Counted from the first letter of the stretch, positions 11,871 to 21,257 are shown. The stretch: DNA of 64,000 nucleotides from Malaya genurostris (GCF_030247185.1 NC_080571.1:14849631-14913630); one strand, 5' to 3'. Notes: a model not told the origin generated them from the letters alone. Made by a program: numbers and translations.

Positions 11871-12802
11871 CAGGGTCCGGCACTCGAAGTGTAACCAACT
11901 TCAGACAGCCCGCGCGGCTGACGCACGGGCATCAGCTCTCTAGAAATTTGCTAAATGACAGTTCGGAGTTGTATTGTTTACAAGCGTAAGAAAGCATTTT
12001 GCCAAAAGCGAACGCGAAAAAAAAATCTTGACTTGAGAGAGCGAAGGAGTTGCTTCGTTTGGCCGAAAGCGGTCAATTTCCGAACATTGTATTTTCTGAC
12101 GAGAAAATTTTTCCAATTGAGCAATTCGTAAACTCTCAAAACGATAGGGTTTACTTGACCGACCGTTCATACGAGAATTTGAGTCATCGATTGGCCACCA
12201 GGAGGCAGCACCCGCAACAGATAATGGTTTGGGCCGCTGTAACCGCAGATGGGCGCTCTCCAATCGTTTTCATCGAGCCTGGCGTCAAGGTAAATGCGAC
12301 ATATTATCGGGAAAGTATTCTGGAGGTTGCTTTGAAGCCGTGGGCAGACAAACATTTCGGTGGCAGACCATGGACGTTTCAGCAGGACTCGGCACCGTCT
12401 CACAAAGCTCGAGTGAACCTGAAAAACAACGTTCCGAACTTCATCACGTCCACACAATGGCTCTCGAATTCACCAGATGCGAATCCAATGGATTATTCTC
12501 TTTGGGCCATTTTGGAGAGCAAAGTCCGAAGTAAAAGATACACCAGACTCGGGGCGCTGAAAAAAATTATTGTCCGCGAGTGGGCCAAAATACCTGCAAG
12601 TCACATTCGGCCAAACGAAGCAACTCCTTCGCTCTCTCAAGTCATCAAGTCAAGGCAAAAGGTGGTCATATCGAGCAAAAGTGAATTGATTCTGAATTTT
12701 GTATTATTTTTACACATTTTGTACTTTGAATTAAGTAAAAGTAATTTTCCAAACTGAATTTATGGCCTTTTTAATTGGTTACACTTCGAGTGCCGGACCC
12801 TG
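11871..12802 (+). mobile_element. Tc1/mariner-superfamily DD37D-type element, deleted and internally inverted
   Basis: The ends are perfect 28-bp terminal inverted repeats, starting CAGGGTCCGGCACTCGAAG at 11,871 and mirrored to 12,802. TA lies on both sides (11,869-11,870 and 12,803-12,804), as expected for the superfamily. At 932 bp it is shorter than the roughly 1.3 kb usual for the type. The part encoding the DNA-binding domain is missing. A 37-bp segment at 12,031-12,067 is repeated exactly in inverted orientation at 12,606-12,642, inside the former 3' coding part. It is non-autonomous by structure, though both ends look usable. Confidence 0.92.
12050..12757 (+). CDS. Truncated, chimeric DD37D transposase (catalytic domain)
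   Basis: The 235-codon frame encodes most of a DDD transposase catalytic domain. The first Asp is in FSDEKIF near residue 17, the second in QQDSAPSHKA near residue 114, and the third in SPDANPMDYSLW near residue 149. The second-to-third spacing is 34 here. I read this as a DD37D family member missing three codons after HKARVN. The N-terminal helix-turn-helix part is absent. After SHIR the frame runs into an inverted copy of its own 5' coding sequence and becomes meaningless. The family-like C-terminus, KAKGGHIEQK then stop, survives in another frame at 12,652-12,684. The frame is open, but the product is unlikely to be a functional transposase. Confidence 0.85.
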   Translation: MLRLAESGQFPNIVFSDEKIFPIEQFVNSQNDRVYLTDRSYENLSHRLATRRQHPQQIMVWAAVTADGRSPIVFIEPGVKVNATYYRESILEVALKPWADKHFGGRPWTFQQDSAPSHKARVNLKNNVPNFITSTQWLSNSPDANPMDYSLWAILESKVRSKRYTRLGALKKIIVREWAKIPASHIRPNEATPSLSQVIKSRQKVVISSKSELILNFVLFLHILYFELSKSNFPN

Positions 12803-13525
12803 TAGACATTATCAATGACCAAAAATAAAATTTGAAAAAAAGCCGAGCCCTTAAAGCTAAAGGAGAATAGTCGTAAGTAAAAATCAGAAGCAATGAATCC
12901 AAATTTAAAGCTAATAAATAGAGCGTCAAAAGTAAAGATTTGCAAATAAAATATCTATTATAATAGTTAGAACTGACTAGTAGAGGAAAAAAACGAAGAT
13001 AGTTTGTATCGTAAATAAAATAGAAAGGAATAATTGAAATGAAGAAAATTGAAAACAAAAAGTTTGATGTAGAAGAGCGAAGATAAAAAAATTAATATTG
13101 ATAGAGAAAGCTCTAAAACATACAGTCAAAGTAAAATAATATTATTGACTTTACTTACTTACTTTACTTTTTTATTTTACTTTGATTGTATGTTTTAGAA
13201 GTTTTTCTTTCAATATTAATTATTTCTTTATCTGTTCTTTGCCTTCGCTTTTCTACTTCCACCTTTTTGTTTCCAATATTCTTTCTTTGAATTATTTTTT
13301 TCTATTTAATTTTTGATTCCAACTATCCTCGTTTATTTTTTCCTCTTCAATTCTACCTATTGTGATAGATATTTTATTTGCAACTCCTTACTTTTCACGC
13401 TGCATTTTTAAGTTTAATATTTTTTTGTGATTTTTACTTACGACTGTTTTCAGTTAGCTTTATGAGCTCGGTGTTTGTTTTCAAATTTTATTTTTGGGCA
13501 TTGCTATTGTCTATTCAGTCGCTTT
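12803..13525. repeat. Large palindrome, arms of about 330 bp, A+T-rich
   Basis: Sequence from about 12,805 to 13,137 is mirrored by about 13,172 to 13,525. Matching landmarks in order are GACCAAAAATAAAATTTGAA, CGTAAGTAAAAATCA, GCAAATAAAATATCTAT, TTAATATTGA and AAAACATACA, each complemented on the far side. A spacer of about 34 bp (TTGACTTTACTTACTTAC region) separates the arms. The outer left end abuts the DD37D element. A more diverged single copy of one arm lies at about 24,700-24,900. No coding capacity is evident. Confidence 0.85.
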
Positions 13526-13782
13526 ACGTTCTTTTGAATTGCTAACTAATCTGACTTCAATGTACCTTTAATTCTGATTCGTCACTCTCAACTCTTATCA
13601 ACTACTTTTCGTTTTCAACATTTTACAGTCGACTTATCGTTTTCGTATTTTAGCTTCAACACTCTATTTTATACTTACACTACTTTTATTAAAATGTTCA
13701 ATCCGACCCTTCATTTTTGACTCTTTCCGCTTAACTTTTTTCCGACCTACCATGCTACTGATATACTTTGCTTCGTTTTTAG
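13526..13782. repeat. T-rich degenerate tract related to 22,760-23,070
   Basis: The tract is built of words such as TTTTCGACT, TTTACTTTT and TTTTAGCTT. In complement it resembles the AAAGTCGAAAATAA-type tract at 22,880-23,000. It connects the palindrome to the minisatellite. I see no gene. Confidence 0.45.
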
Positions 13783-14145
13783 TTTGTTCTCGTTTCGTTT
13801 TCGTTTCGTTTTCGTTTCGTTTTCGTTTCGTTTTCGTTTCGTTTTCGTTTCGTTTTCGTTTCGTTTTCGTTTCGTTTTCGTTTCGTTTTCGTTTCGTTTT
13901 CGTTTCGTTTTCGTTTTCGTTTTCGTCTCGTTTTCGTTTCGTTTCGTTTCGTTTTCGTTTCGTTTTCGTTTCGTTTTCGTTTCGTTTTCGTTTCGTTTTC
14001 GTTTCGTTTTCGTTTCGTTTTCGTTTCGTTTTCGTTTCGTTTTCGTTTCGTTTTCGTTTCGTTTTCGTTTCGTTTTCGTTTCGTTTTCGTTTCGTTTTCG
14101 TTTCGTTTTCGTTTCGTTTTCGTTTCGTTTTCGTTTCGTTTTCGT
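13783..14145. repeat. 11-bp minisatellite (TTTCGTTTTCG)n
   Basis: About 33 nearly perfect copies of TTTCGTTTTCG occur here, with one irregular patch near 13,905-13,950 where shorter TTTCG and TTTTCG units alternate. Two overlapping open frames, rich in Phe, Arg, Val and Ser, simply reflect the lack of stop codons in the unit. The homogeneity suggests recent expansion. Confidence 0.95.
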
Positions 14146-15690
14146 AAGCTTTCTACGGCAATTTCGATAACAAGTGAAATTCCAGTAAGCTTCAGAAGAT
14201 CAAGTGGTCAAAACAAGAAGTGAAACCACTTTCGTTGTCAATCGCATCAAACCTAGCCCACTGCAGAAACCGCAACGGCACCGTAACTTGATCCTACCGG
14301 ACAGGTTCGACTAAAACCAACCGAACCGAACCGAACCTACTAGCACAAATCTGCCCATGGAACGAACTCCTAAGCCGGTGTTGGTTTGTCAGTCCGGTTG
14401 AAGCTTCAACTCTCCCAACGGCACTCCGCAGTCGGTCTGTGGTATGTGGCCTAGGGTTGCCTACCAGGGGGGCCACCGACCGGCTAGCGGTTCGTTGTCG
14501 TCACAGAGAACACCGAACCCGATCGGGAGCTCATAAATCAACCAAAAGCTTACACACTCACCAGCTGATTCCTCAACTCACAGCCACCCGAGACAAGAGC
14601 GTGAAGAGTGTGTAGTTTCTATTTATTTTTTTTTCGTTTGATTCTTTTCTTCTGAAAGAAGTTGGCGCGGCTCGGCAAAGAGGCGATCACGATAAGCGCG
14701 AGCCACACCCAGCTAACCCACCGCATAGCCGGGCAATGAATTATAGTACACTTCCAAAGGAAAACTAGTGCGCCATTTGTGCTGCAAAACGCTACCAGGG
14801 CAACTACGTGACGGTAAGAAAAAAGAGAGGAGGAAGGGGGGACTGAAACCACGCAGAAACACAACACAGTTTTCTGTGCATTTTTCATTTCGCTACTGGG
14901 GGGAGACCCCAGCGCACAGGCAGGCGGGCACTATATGGGTTAAAACTCCGACACTGGCTGTGAGAAAAATGTAACCGTTCGAACCATTTGATAAATAAAT
15001 TAGAAAAATGGCAGCGGATGATAATTAAACTATTACATCACGTAATTATTTCATTTTTCTTCACACTCGACACTCGGCCGGCGTCGTCTCGATTCCGCAC
15101 CGGCAGGGGTTCGTCGTTTTTCACCCGTTAGTGTTATCAATTGGTCAGAGTAGCGAATCGCAGTAGCCGGGCAGAGGTTGTTTGTGGGAAGCAACGCCAT
15201 TCGCTAGCCTAGGCACGATTTGCCGAAGCCCGGCCACCGATGATTGTTATCATCTTGAGCGATGATCGATTTTCGCAAACTGCCTACTTTGATGGTGGCG
15301 ATGGCGGGGGAAAAAAAGCGCGAATTCGTGACCACGTGCTAACAACACACAGGAAAGCTTCGAGTTACTTATTTACTCCCGACCTCAATCGCCAATTAAC
15401 GCCATTACTCGATTACCGATCGTCCGCACCCGGCGTCGTTTTCCGAAACAACCGACCTGCCAATTTCAGACCGGAGTCGACCGATTCTATTCAATCGGTT
15501 CGTCGTTTTCTGGCCGCCCCAGGGAAAGAAAATCGCTTTTTCATGATCGACTTTCGTGCGGAATTGATGGCTTGGTGATTTGATTTTAGCTAAATTTTAT
15601 GAACCATTTGACGCTGCCGTTGCTGACCGAGAAATCGACGGAAGGGGTGCGAATTAACACTTTCAGGCTATCGTAGGTCAAGGCGTCGGT
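14146..15690. other. Island 2: GC-richer low-repeat sequence, possible cis-regulatory DNA
   Basis: This is non-repetitive sequence of higher GC than its surroundings. It contains an AACCGAACCGAACCGAACC run near 14,315-14,335, and an AT-rich homeodomain-type patch (GATAATTAAAC, CGTAATTATTTC) near 15,018-15,052. Open frames at 15,240-15,578 (plus) and 14,619-14,888 (minus) lack recognisable domains. It may be regulatory DNA, or an untranslated or unrecognised exon. I cannot decide from sequence alone. Confidence 0.35.
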
Positions 15691-15734
15691 TTGTCGTGTT
15701 CGAGGGATACGGAATTCCTTTTAGCCGGGCGTTG

Positions 15735-15782
15735 CACAGTGGTTCAAAAGCGCAATTTCACGCTCTTAATAACTCATAGAAT
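15735..15782 (+). repeat. Short direct copy of the R1 repeat start
   Basis: CACAGTGGTTCAAAAGCGCA and the next 16 bases, followed by AACTCATAGAAT, match 16,059-16,108 apart from a four-base gap. The two copies flank the mariner relic at 15,780-16,071 in direct orientation. This looks like a partial duplication of R1 during a rearrangement rather than a target duplication. Confidence 0.75.
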
Positions 15783-16071
15783 AGTAGGTTTGAAGCCAAT
15801 TTTCGATTTTTGCGACAGAAGTACACCAATGACTTGTCAAATCGTGCTATATCCGTTAGAACAACCAGTAATCAGAAGGAGTAATGTCAAGAGAATACGG
15901 CGGGTGCGACCAAATGTCCCACTTGAGCGTATCCAAATATTTTTTCACGACTTTTGCGACATGAAGCCAGACGTTGTCATGCAGGAGAATAACTTTATCA
16001 TATCTTTGCTTATATTCCGGGCGTTCTTCTCGCAATGCACGGCTCAAAAGCATCAATGCACAGTGGTTCAA
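15780..16071 (-). pseudogene. DD34D mariner transposase C-terminal fragment
   Basis: Read on the minus strand, the frame contains RPEYKQRYDKVILLHDN, then LHVAKVVKKYLDTLKW, then HPPYSLDITPSDYWLF. These are the second and third catalytic regions of a mariner transposase. The HDN Asp and the PSD Asp are 34 residues apart, so it belongs to the DD34D group. Degenerate similarity continues toward 15,780 in broken frames. The N-terminal two thirds and both ends of the element are missing. It is a dead fragment lying between two copies of the R1 start. Confidence 0.8.
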
Positions 16072-16345
16072 AAGCGCAATTTCACGCTCTTAATTGATAA
16101 CTCATAGAATCGTGGTTTTTGAGGTACAGTATCTTCAGCAAAGTTGCTCAGAATGATAGACGCCATCTTTTAGCAAATTTTATTTATGTGGATAATTCCC
16201 CTAAAAGTGAGATAAAAATTTTATTTTAGCTCAGGGCCAACATAGGGGATAAGTTACTTCGACGAAGTTGTGCAGAAAGTTATTTCAAATAAGATTTCTG
16301 AAAGTACTATTCCCATAACTTGAGTGTAATTCATGATATAATGTA

Positions 16346-17270
16346 CAGGGTGATTTTTTAAGAGCTTGAGAACTTTTTTAAACAATAAAACGCATAAAAT
16401 TTGCAAAATCTCATCGGTTCTTTATTTTAAACGTTAGATTGGTACATGACATTTACTTTTTGAAGATAATTTCATTTAAATGTTGACCGCGGCTGCGTCT
16501 TAGGTGGTCCATTCGGAAAGTCCAATTTTGGGCAACTTTTTCGAGCATTTCGGCCGGAATAGCCCGAATTTCTTCGGAAATGTTGTCTTCCAAAGCTGGA
16601 ATAGTTACTGGCTTATTTCTGTAGACTTTAGACTTGACGTAGCCCCACAAAAAATAGTCTAAAGGCGTCAAATCGCATGATCTTGGTGGCCAACTTACCG
16701 GTCCATTTCTTGAGATGAATTGTTCTCCGAAGTTTTCCCTCAAAATGGCCATAGAATCGCGAGCTGTGTGGCATGTAGCGCCATCTTGTTGAAACCACAT
16801 GTCAACCAAGTTCAGTTCTTCCATTTTTGGCAACAAAAAGTTTGTTAGCATCGAACGATAGCGATCGCCATTCACTGTAACGTTGCGTCCAACAGCATCT
16901 TTGAAAAAATACGGTCCAATGATTCCACCAGCGTACAAACCACACCAAACAGTGCATTTTTCGGGATGCATGGGCAGTTCTTGAACGGCTTCTGGTTGCT
17001 CTTCACTCCAAATGCGGCAATTTTGCTAATTTACGTAGCCATTCAACCAGAAATGAGCCTCATCGCTGAACAAAATTTGTCGATAAAAAAGCGGATTTTC
17101 CGAATGGACCACCTAAGACGCAGCCGCGGTCAACATTTAAATGAAATTATCTTCAAAAAGTAAATGTCATGTACCAATCTAACGTTTAAAATAAAGAACC
17201 GATGAGATTTTGCAAATTTTATGCGTTTTATTGTTTAAAAAAGTTCTCAAGCTCTTAAAAAATCACCCTG
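16346..17270 (-). mobile_element. DD41D (rosa-like) Tc1/mariner element, fold-back derivative
   Basis: The element begins CAGGGTGATTTTTTAAGAGC at 16,346 and ends with the exact complement at 17,270. TA lies on both sides (16,344-16,345 and 17,271-17,272). The arms are identical by eye for about 174 bp (16,346-16,519 and 17,097-17,270), and each carries the 3' end of the transposase gene, through the RMDHLRRSRGQHLNEIIFKK codons, plus downstream sequence. The normal 5' end, seen at 59.15 kb, has thus been replaced by an inverted copy of the 3' end. The interior is nearly identical to the 59-kb copy, so the rearrangement is recent. Confidence 0.93.
16453..17096 (-). pseudogene. DD41D transposase, 5'-truncated with one nonsense codon
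   Basis: The minus-strand frame runs from PLFYRQILFSDEAHFW (first Asp) through WFQQDGATCHTA (second Asp) to RSCDLTPLDYFLWGY (third Asp). The second and third Asp are 41 residues apart, the mark of the DD41D or rosa-like group. A TAG at 17,026-17,028 interrupts it just after GYVN; the 59-kb copy has a Lys codon there. From the next Met at 16,971 it is open for 172 codons to IIFKK at 16,453. The DNA-binding domain is absent because the frame starts at the inverted junction. It is inactive as a source of transposase. Confidence 0.9.
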
Positions 17271-17495
17271 TATTTTCTGAAAAGGGTGTCAGAAAAACAG
17301 TTTTTGTAAGAAAACATATATATTTTCAATTTATATGAGTTTTTCATGTTATACAAAGTTTTTCATCTTTAAAAACTACACAACTTTCTCAAACATACTA
17401 TGCTGCTATCGTTTCAGTGTAATGAAATAGAGCATTTTTTCATGTTTTTTTATTAAAATTCTAACTTGTCTATTATCAAAAGGCGCAGGAAGGTG

Positions 17496-17579
17496 CAGAT
17501 GAGACTACTTACATATTAAACTACTTCAAAAGATCTTTCATATCGTGGTTGAATTACTCGTCTGCAATCGTCTGCGATC
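17496..17579. other. Spacer with triplicated TCGTCTGCAA-type 10-mer
   Basis: The short spacer ends in three imperfect copies of TCGTCTGCAA. The last is cut by the hAT insertion, and the eight bases GTCTGCAG (17,580-17,587) form the left target duplication. Confidence 0.6.
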
Positions 17580-18038
17580 GTCTGCAGCAGTGTTGCATCC
17601 AGTATCCGTAAACAGAGAATATTCACTGACGGACACAAGCGTTCCAACAGGCATCGTTTCTCTTGCAAGCTCTCTCACTAAGAAGCTGCATGTACTGTCA
17701 TTAATAATATATGAGTTTCACTGAGAGAGATATTCCGTCAGTTCAGTCTGATGCTTACCTGGAGACGAATCAACATGACTGAAACCTCAGAGTGACGGAC
17801 AATTTCAAAAATTTCCGTCGTGATCGTCAATTGCAAGGAAAGTTCGTAAAAAAACGTTTCGTTTATTCAAAGTTTTCAGTTTAATAATTTTCAGGGAAAA
17901 GAAATGGAAGAACGATTCATATGTATATACAGTAGCAGTACGTGTTTATTTGCATTCAAATTCTTTCGTGTATTTCATGAAATGATATCTATAATGCAGT
18001 GCGTTAAATAATAATTGTAATGGATATGTAGTAGAAAA

Positions 18039-20045
18039 TCACAGATTGTTTAAATTTTTCCAGTCGTAGAGTGTGGGAAGAGTATGTTCAAATAACTGAT
18101 AATTTAATTTAGCGAGTAAAACGTCTTCTAAAACTTCTTCAGAGATCCCTGTCCGAAAATGTGACAAAATCAAACCCAATGCACTGAATGCACGCTCCAC
18201 TGAAATTTGACTTGCTGGAGTAGCTAATACCACCATTGCTACAGCAAAAAGTTGAGGATGGGAGTCTTTACGAGCAATCCAATGATTCCAAACATTGTAA
18301 TCATGTGACTGTCGGGATTCTAACTCTAGCAGTTTGAGCTGTTGAAGTAAAGGCGATGTAACAAGTGATGAACCATGCAATGTTCCACCGAACAATTCAG
18401 TCAGAAAATCGTTCTTATCATCGTGGTTCGTACGACTAAGATCTTCATTGACACATAAAGACTCCGACGGTTTTAAACTCTGTATCCTATTCCAAATACC
18501 GACAATATATTTCTATAAATGAGAATATTGTGTTAATATTTTAACAGAAATACGGTTTATTTGAGCATGGTTTAATTTTTACCTGTATATTATTTTTTTC
18601 ATCTGGTGTAAACACTGTCGAGTTTATAAAATTGAAACGAGGATCCAAGTAGAGAGCTGAATTGAATGCCATGTTTTCTTTCAAAACTTTCACACGACGA
18701 TTGAAAGATTCTAACAAAGGATCCGAAAATCGGTTATTAGTTAATGATCTAATATCCTTGATTGCCAACAACCATTGCAAATAAAAATCTGAATATGACT
18801 GATGATTGCCCTGCATTAGTTTTGTTGTCACATATAATGGTTTGAAAGCGTTTTCGTACTTTTTCATGTACTCCCAATCATCATCGTTCAAAACTGAAAA
18901 CAATAACAGAGAATTATTGCAAATGAGAGTAGATGAATCAACTATGAATATACGTCAATTACTTAATTCCGGAAACTGTTCCACTAGGCTAGAAAAGAAT
19001 GATTCTTGTTCAATGATGCTTCTTATCATAATATATTTTCCACTCCATCTAGTAGGTGACCACAAAGGGGGATAAGAAGCTCCATTAATATCGAAGAAAC
19101 TTTTGTATTTAATTTTTTTGACGTTTTTCACAAAATCAGTTATGCATTTGATATTTGGATCGCTATACTTGATAACATCATTCAGAGCCAATTGGAAAGT
19201 GTGAGCGGCGCAGCGAACAATATTCAAATGGACACTCATTTCCGTCGCTAACCCTTCCATTAGATAGTTTTGCAAAAAATCATCTTCGATTATGGTTGTA
19301 TCTGAAAAAATATCAGCAGATTGCATTGTATGCATGAAAAACTCCTGAAGCTGTTTTGAGGCAGAAAGCATATTAGCTCCATTGTCAGAAGTGATTGAAA
19401 AAATTTGATCAATCGTCACATCGTATCTGTGGAGAATTTCCAATATCTTTTTTTTGAGGAACTTTTCTGTTTGGCTCTCGCGTACTTCAATCATACCTAT
19501 AAAAAGAATTTGTCAATTTTGGTAACAAGAGCACCTTTTTCTTACTTACATAAGGTTCGATGACCACTTTATTAATAAATTCATATTGAGCGTCAATCCC
19601 AAGAATATGTATATTATGTTTTGACGCTGAATCGATTTTCAATGATATTAATCGGCTTGCCATTTCGCTCTTTAATTTTTCAACGATTTTTACTGCTACA
19701 TGTTAACTGCTTCCGAAATTGGGTCCAGTAACATTTGTAGACCTTCCCAATCAAAACATCGCATTGGAAGATTATGACAAATAATCAGTTTCAAACAAGC
19801 TTCGATAAAACTTTGTGTATCGATGGTCACTGGTCGTTTAGCAACTGTACGTTTGGTGGTAGCAGTATCGTCAGATTTTTTGACAAAGCCTCGAAATTTA
19901 GCTTGCTCTGGATGCTTTGTACGGAAATGGCGAGTGAAATTAGCGGCATCGTAATTTTTTGTGAATATTCGCAGTCTCCACCTTCGATTATATTGCATTT
20001 GAAAACTTTTTCTTCAATTTTTATACACTCGGGGACAATCGATGC
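18039..20045 (-). pseudogene. hAT transposase with BED-type finger and three introns
   Basis: On the minus strand the exons are about 20,045-19,546, 19,496-18,963, 18,893-18,583 and 18,512-18,039. Three short GT-AG introns (19,497-19,545, 18,894-18,962 and 18,513-18,582; 49, 69 and 70 nt) restore one reading frame when removed. Exon 1 has a degenerate BED-like finger (KCNII, then FTRHFRTKH). Exon 2 has the first catalytic Asp in SITSDNGANM, RCAAHTFQLAL, and the TRW motif. Exon 4 has the hAT dimerisation region with SVERAFSAL, whose Glu is catalytic. Two single-base lesions remain: one A short in an A run near 19,953, and one near 19,698. AATAAA lies about 90 nt past the stop (17,945-17,950 on the plus strand). 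The true N-terminus is lost or displaced by the nested repeat. Length would be about 600 residues, normal for hAT. Confidence 0.88.
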
Positions 20046-20051
20046 AAAGGC

Positions 20052-20168
20052 ACGTTTTGCCTTTCTCATATAGAAAGGTTATGCAATCACTTGAAAACCG
20101 ACCAGTGAAAATTGGCCCGGAGGGCTAAGTGTCATATACCATTCGACTCAGTTCATCGAGCTGAGCAA

Positions 20169-20217
<49 letters not shown>

Positions 20218-20747
20218 CAAATAATCTCACTAGGTTTTCTCGGAGATGGCTGAACCGATTTTGACAACCTAGGATTCAAATGAAAGGTCTCGTGGTCCCA
20301 TACGGAATTCCTGAATTTCATCCGGATCCGACTTCCGGTTCCGGAATTATAGGGTAAAGTGTGTTCAATATTGTACACCGTCACTTAAACCGGCGAAACA
20401 AAAAACATAAAAAATTTTCTAAACTGGTCTCAAAACTATACAAATCAATAGTCATTATCAGTAGGCAACTAAACAAACCGATTCCGGCTATCCTGGTTCC
20501 CGGTATCCGGTTCCGGATTCCGGAAAGTGCATATAATAGTGATCCCATTTCGTTTTCTTAAGGATGGCTTACGCAATCAAAGCACTCTTTTATTCAGTAT
20601 GTTATGCATAAACAATCTATTGGTTTCTTTCAAAACTCGAAGAGAATTTTTTTGAAATTAAAATATGAATATGAAATATGAAATATGTACATGAGAAAGG
20701 CATCATTACACCACTAGGTGGATTATAACAGGTTTTTTCGCTTTCTT
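20052..20747. repeat. Dispersed mosquito-type repeat R2 nested in the hAT element
   Basis: The ends are inverted GCCTTTCTCATAT-type words, at about 20,058-20,070 and, as ATGAGAAAGGCATCA, near 20,691. The latter continues into ACACCACTAGGTGGATTATA, the hallmark of this family. Other ends lie at 32,150-32,205, 48,862-48,915 and 61,788-61,835. Inside are the CATTCGACTCAGTTC segment and GACTTCCGGTTCCGG words. It separates the transposase exons from the hAT 5' end. Confidence 0.75.
20171..20212. repeat. (TG)n microsatellite
   Basis: About 20 GT dinucleotides lie within the R2 repeat, after CTGAGCAATGTC. A TG run at this place is characteristic of the family rather than of the locus. Confidence 0.95.
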
Positions 20748-21257
20748 CTGATCCATTTTCAATTTATTATAAAACTATAAACAGACCGCTTTAAAAACAA
20801 ACAGAGAATGACCGATCTCTTCTCTCATTCGAAATATTTCACTTTCTGCGTGTTGCCACTCTCGCGTAAATGTTGTTCTCGTTCGCCGTACGCTGCCCAT
20901 GGCATGAATTCGATCAACGTTGAATGACGATCATTTTGGTTCGTGACGGAACTACTTTATACGATTTGACGTGTAGATGATGATCACGACTCAGTGCAAC
21001 TCTGGTCTGCAGGCGAGATATGTTCTTTTCAAATATCCTTGTCCTTGGCATTTGCAATGATAAGGTTCATTTAATATCAGATCAAATTTCAGTATAAATT
21101 CGTTACCATGGAAACTCTCACAATAAAAGGTTTCTATGGACATCGAAGTCTACAAATAGAAAAGTTTAGTAATAATTACAGAAGTTTTTTGAAAGTGAGA
21201 TAAGAAGCCACGACTTTGAAAAAAGGCAATCATCATGTCGATTTACGTCGTGTATTT

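Larger units (their letters stand above)
16059..17495 (+). repeat. Dispersed repeat R1, copy A, interrupted by the DD41D element
   Basis: R1 occupies 16,059-16,345 and 17,271-17,495. The same sequence lies inverted at 22,198-22,615 without the interruption. Common landmarks are CACAGTGGTTCAAAAGCGC, TACTTCGACGAAGTTGTGCA, TTCATGATATAA and the end CAAAAGGCGCAGGAAGGTG. Copy A carries about 90 bp near 16,100-16,190 that copy B lacks. No terminal inverted repeat or coding region is visible, so the class of R1 is unknown. Confidence 0.85.
17588..21004 (-). mobile_element. hAT-superfamily DNA transposon, about 3.4 kb
   Basis: Both hallmarks are present. GTCTGCAG flanks the element directly at 17,580-17,587 and 21,005-21,012; it fits the hAT 8-bp pattern with T at position 2 and A at position 7. 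The ends are short inverted repeats, CAGTGTTGCA on the left and CAGAGTTGCA read inward from the right. The body carries a minus-strand hAT transposase gene with introns. A foreign repeat (20,052-20,747) lies between the gene and its 5' terminal region. The element looks old enough to have gathered frameshifts, yet the ends and target duplication are intact. Confidence 0.93.

Noticed and set aside
13752..14170. Two 130-codon frames reading Phe-Arg-Phe-Val-Ser repeats
   Set aside because: They are direct translations of the TTTCGTTTTCG minisatellite in two frames, not genes.
15240..15578. 112-codon frame in island 2
   Set aside because: No domain or splice-supported extension is seen. It could be an exon, but nothing in the sequence shows it.
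16966..17163. Plus-strand frame ending RMDHLRRSRGQHLNEIIFKK
   Set aside because: It is the inverted 3' arm of the DD41D element read from the other side. It joins antisense sequence to a real C-terminus and is not an independent gene.
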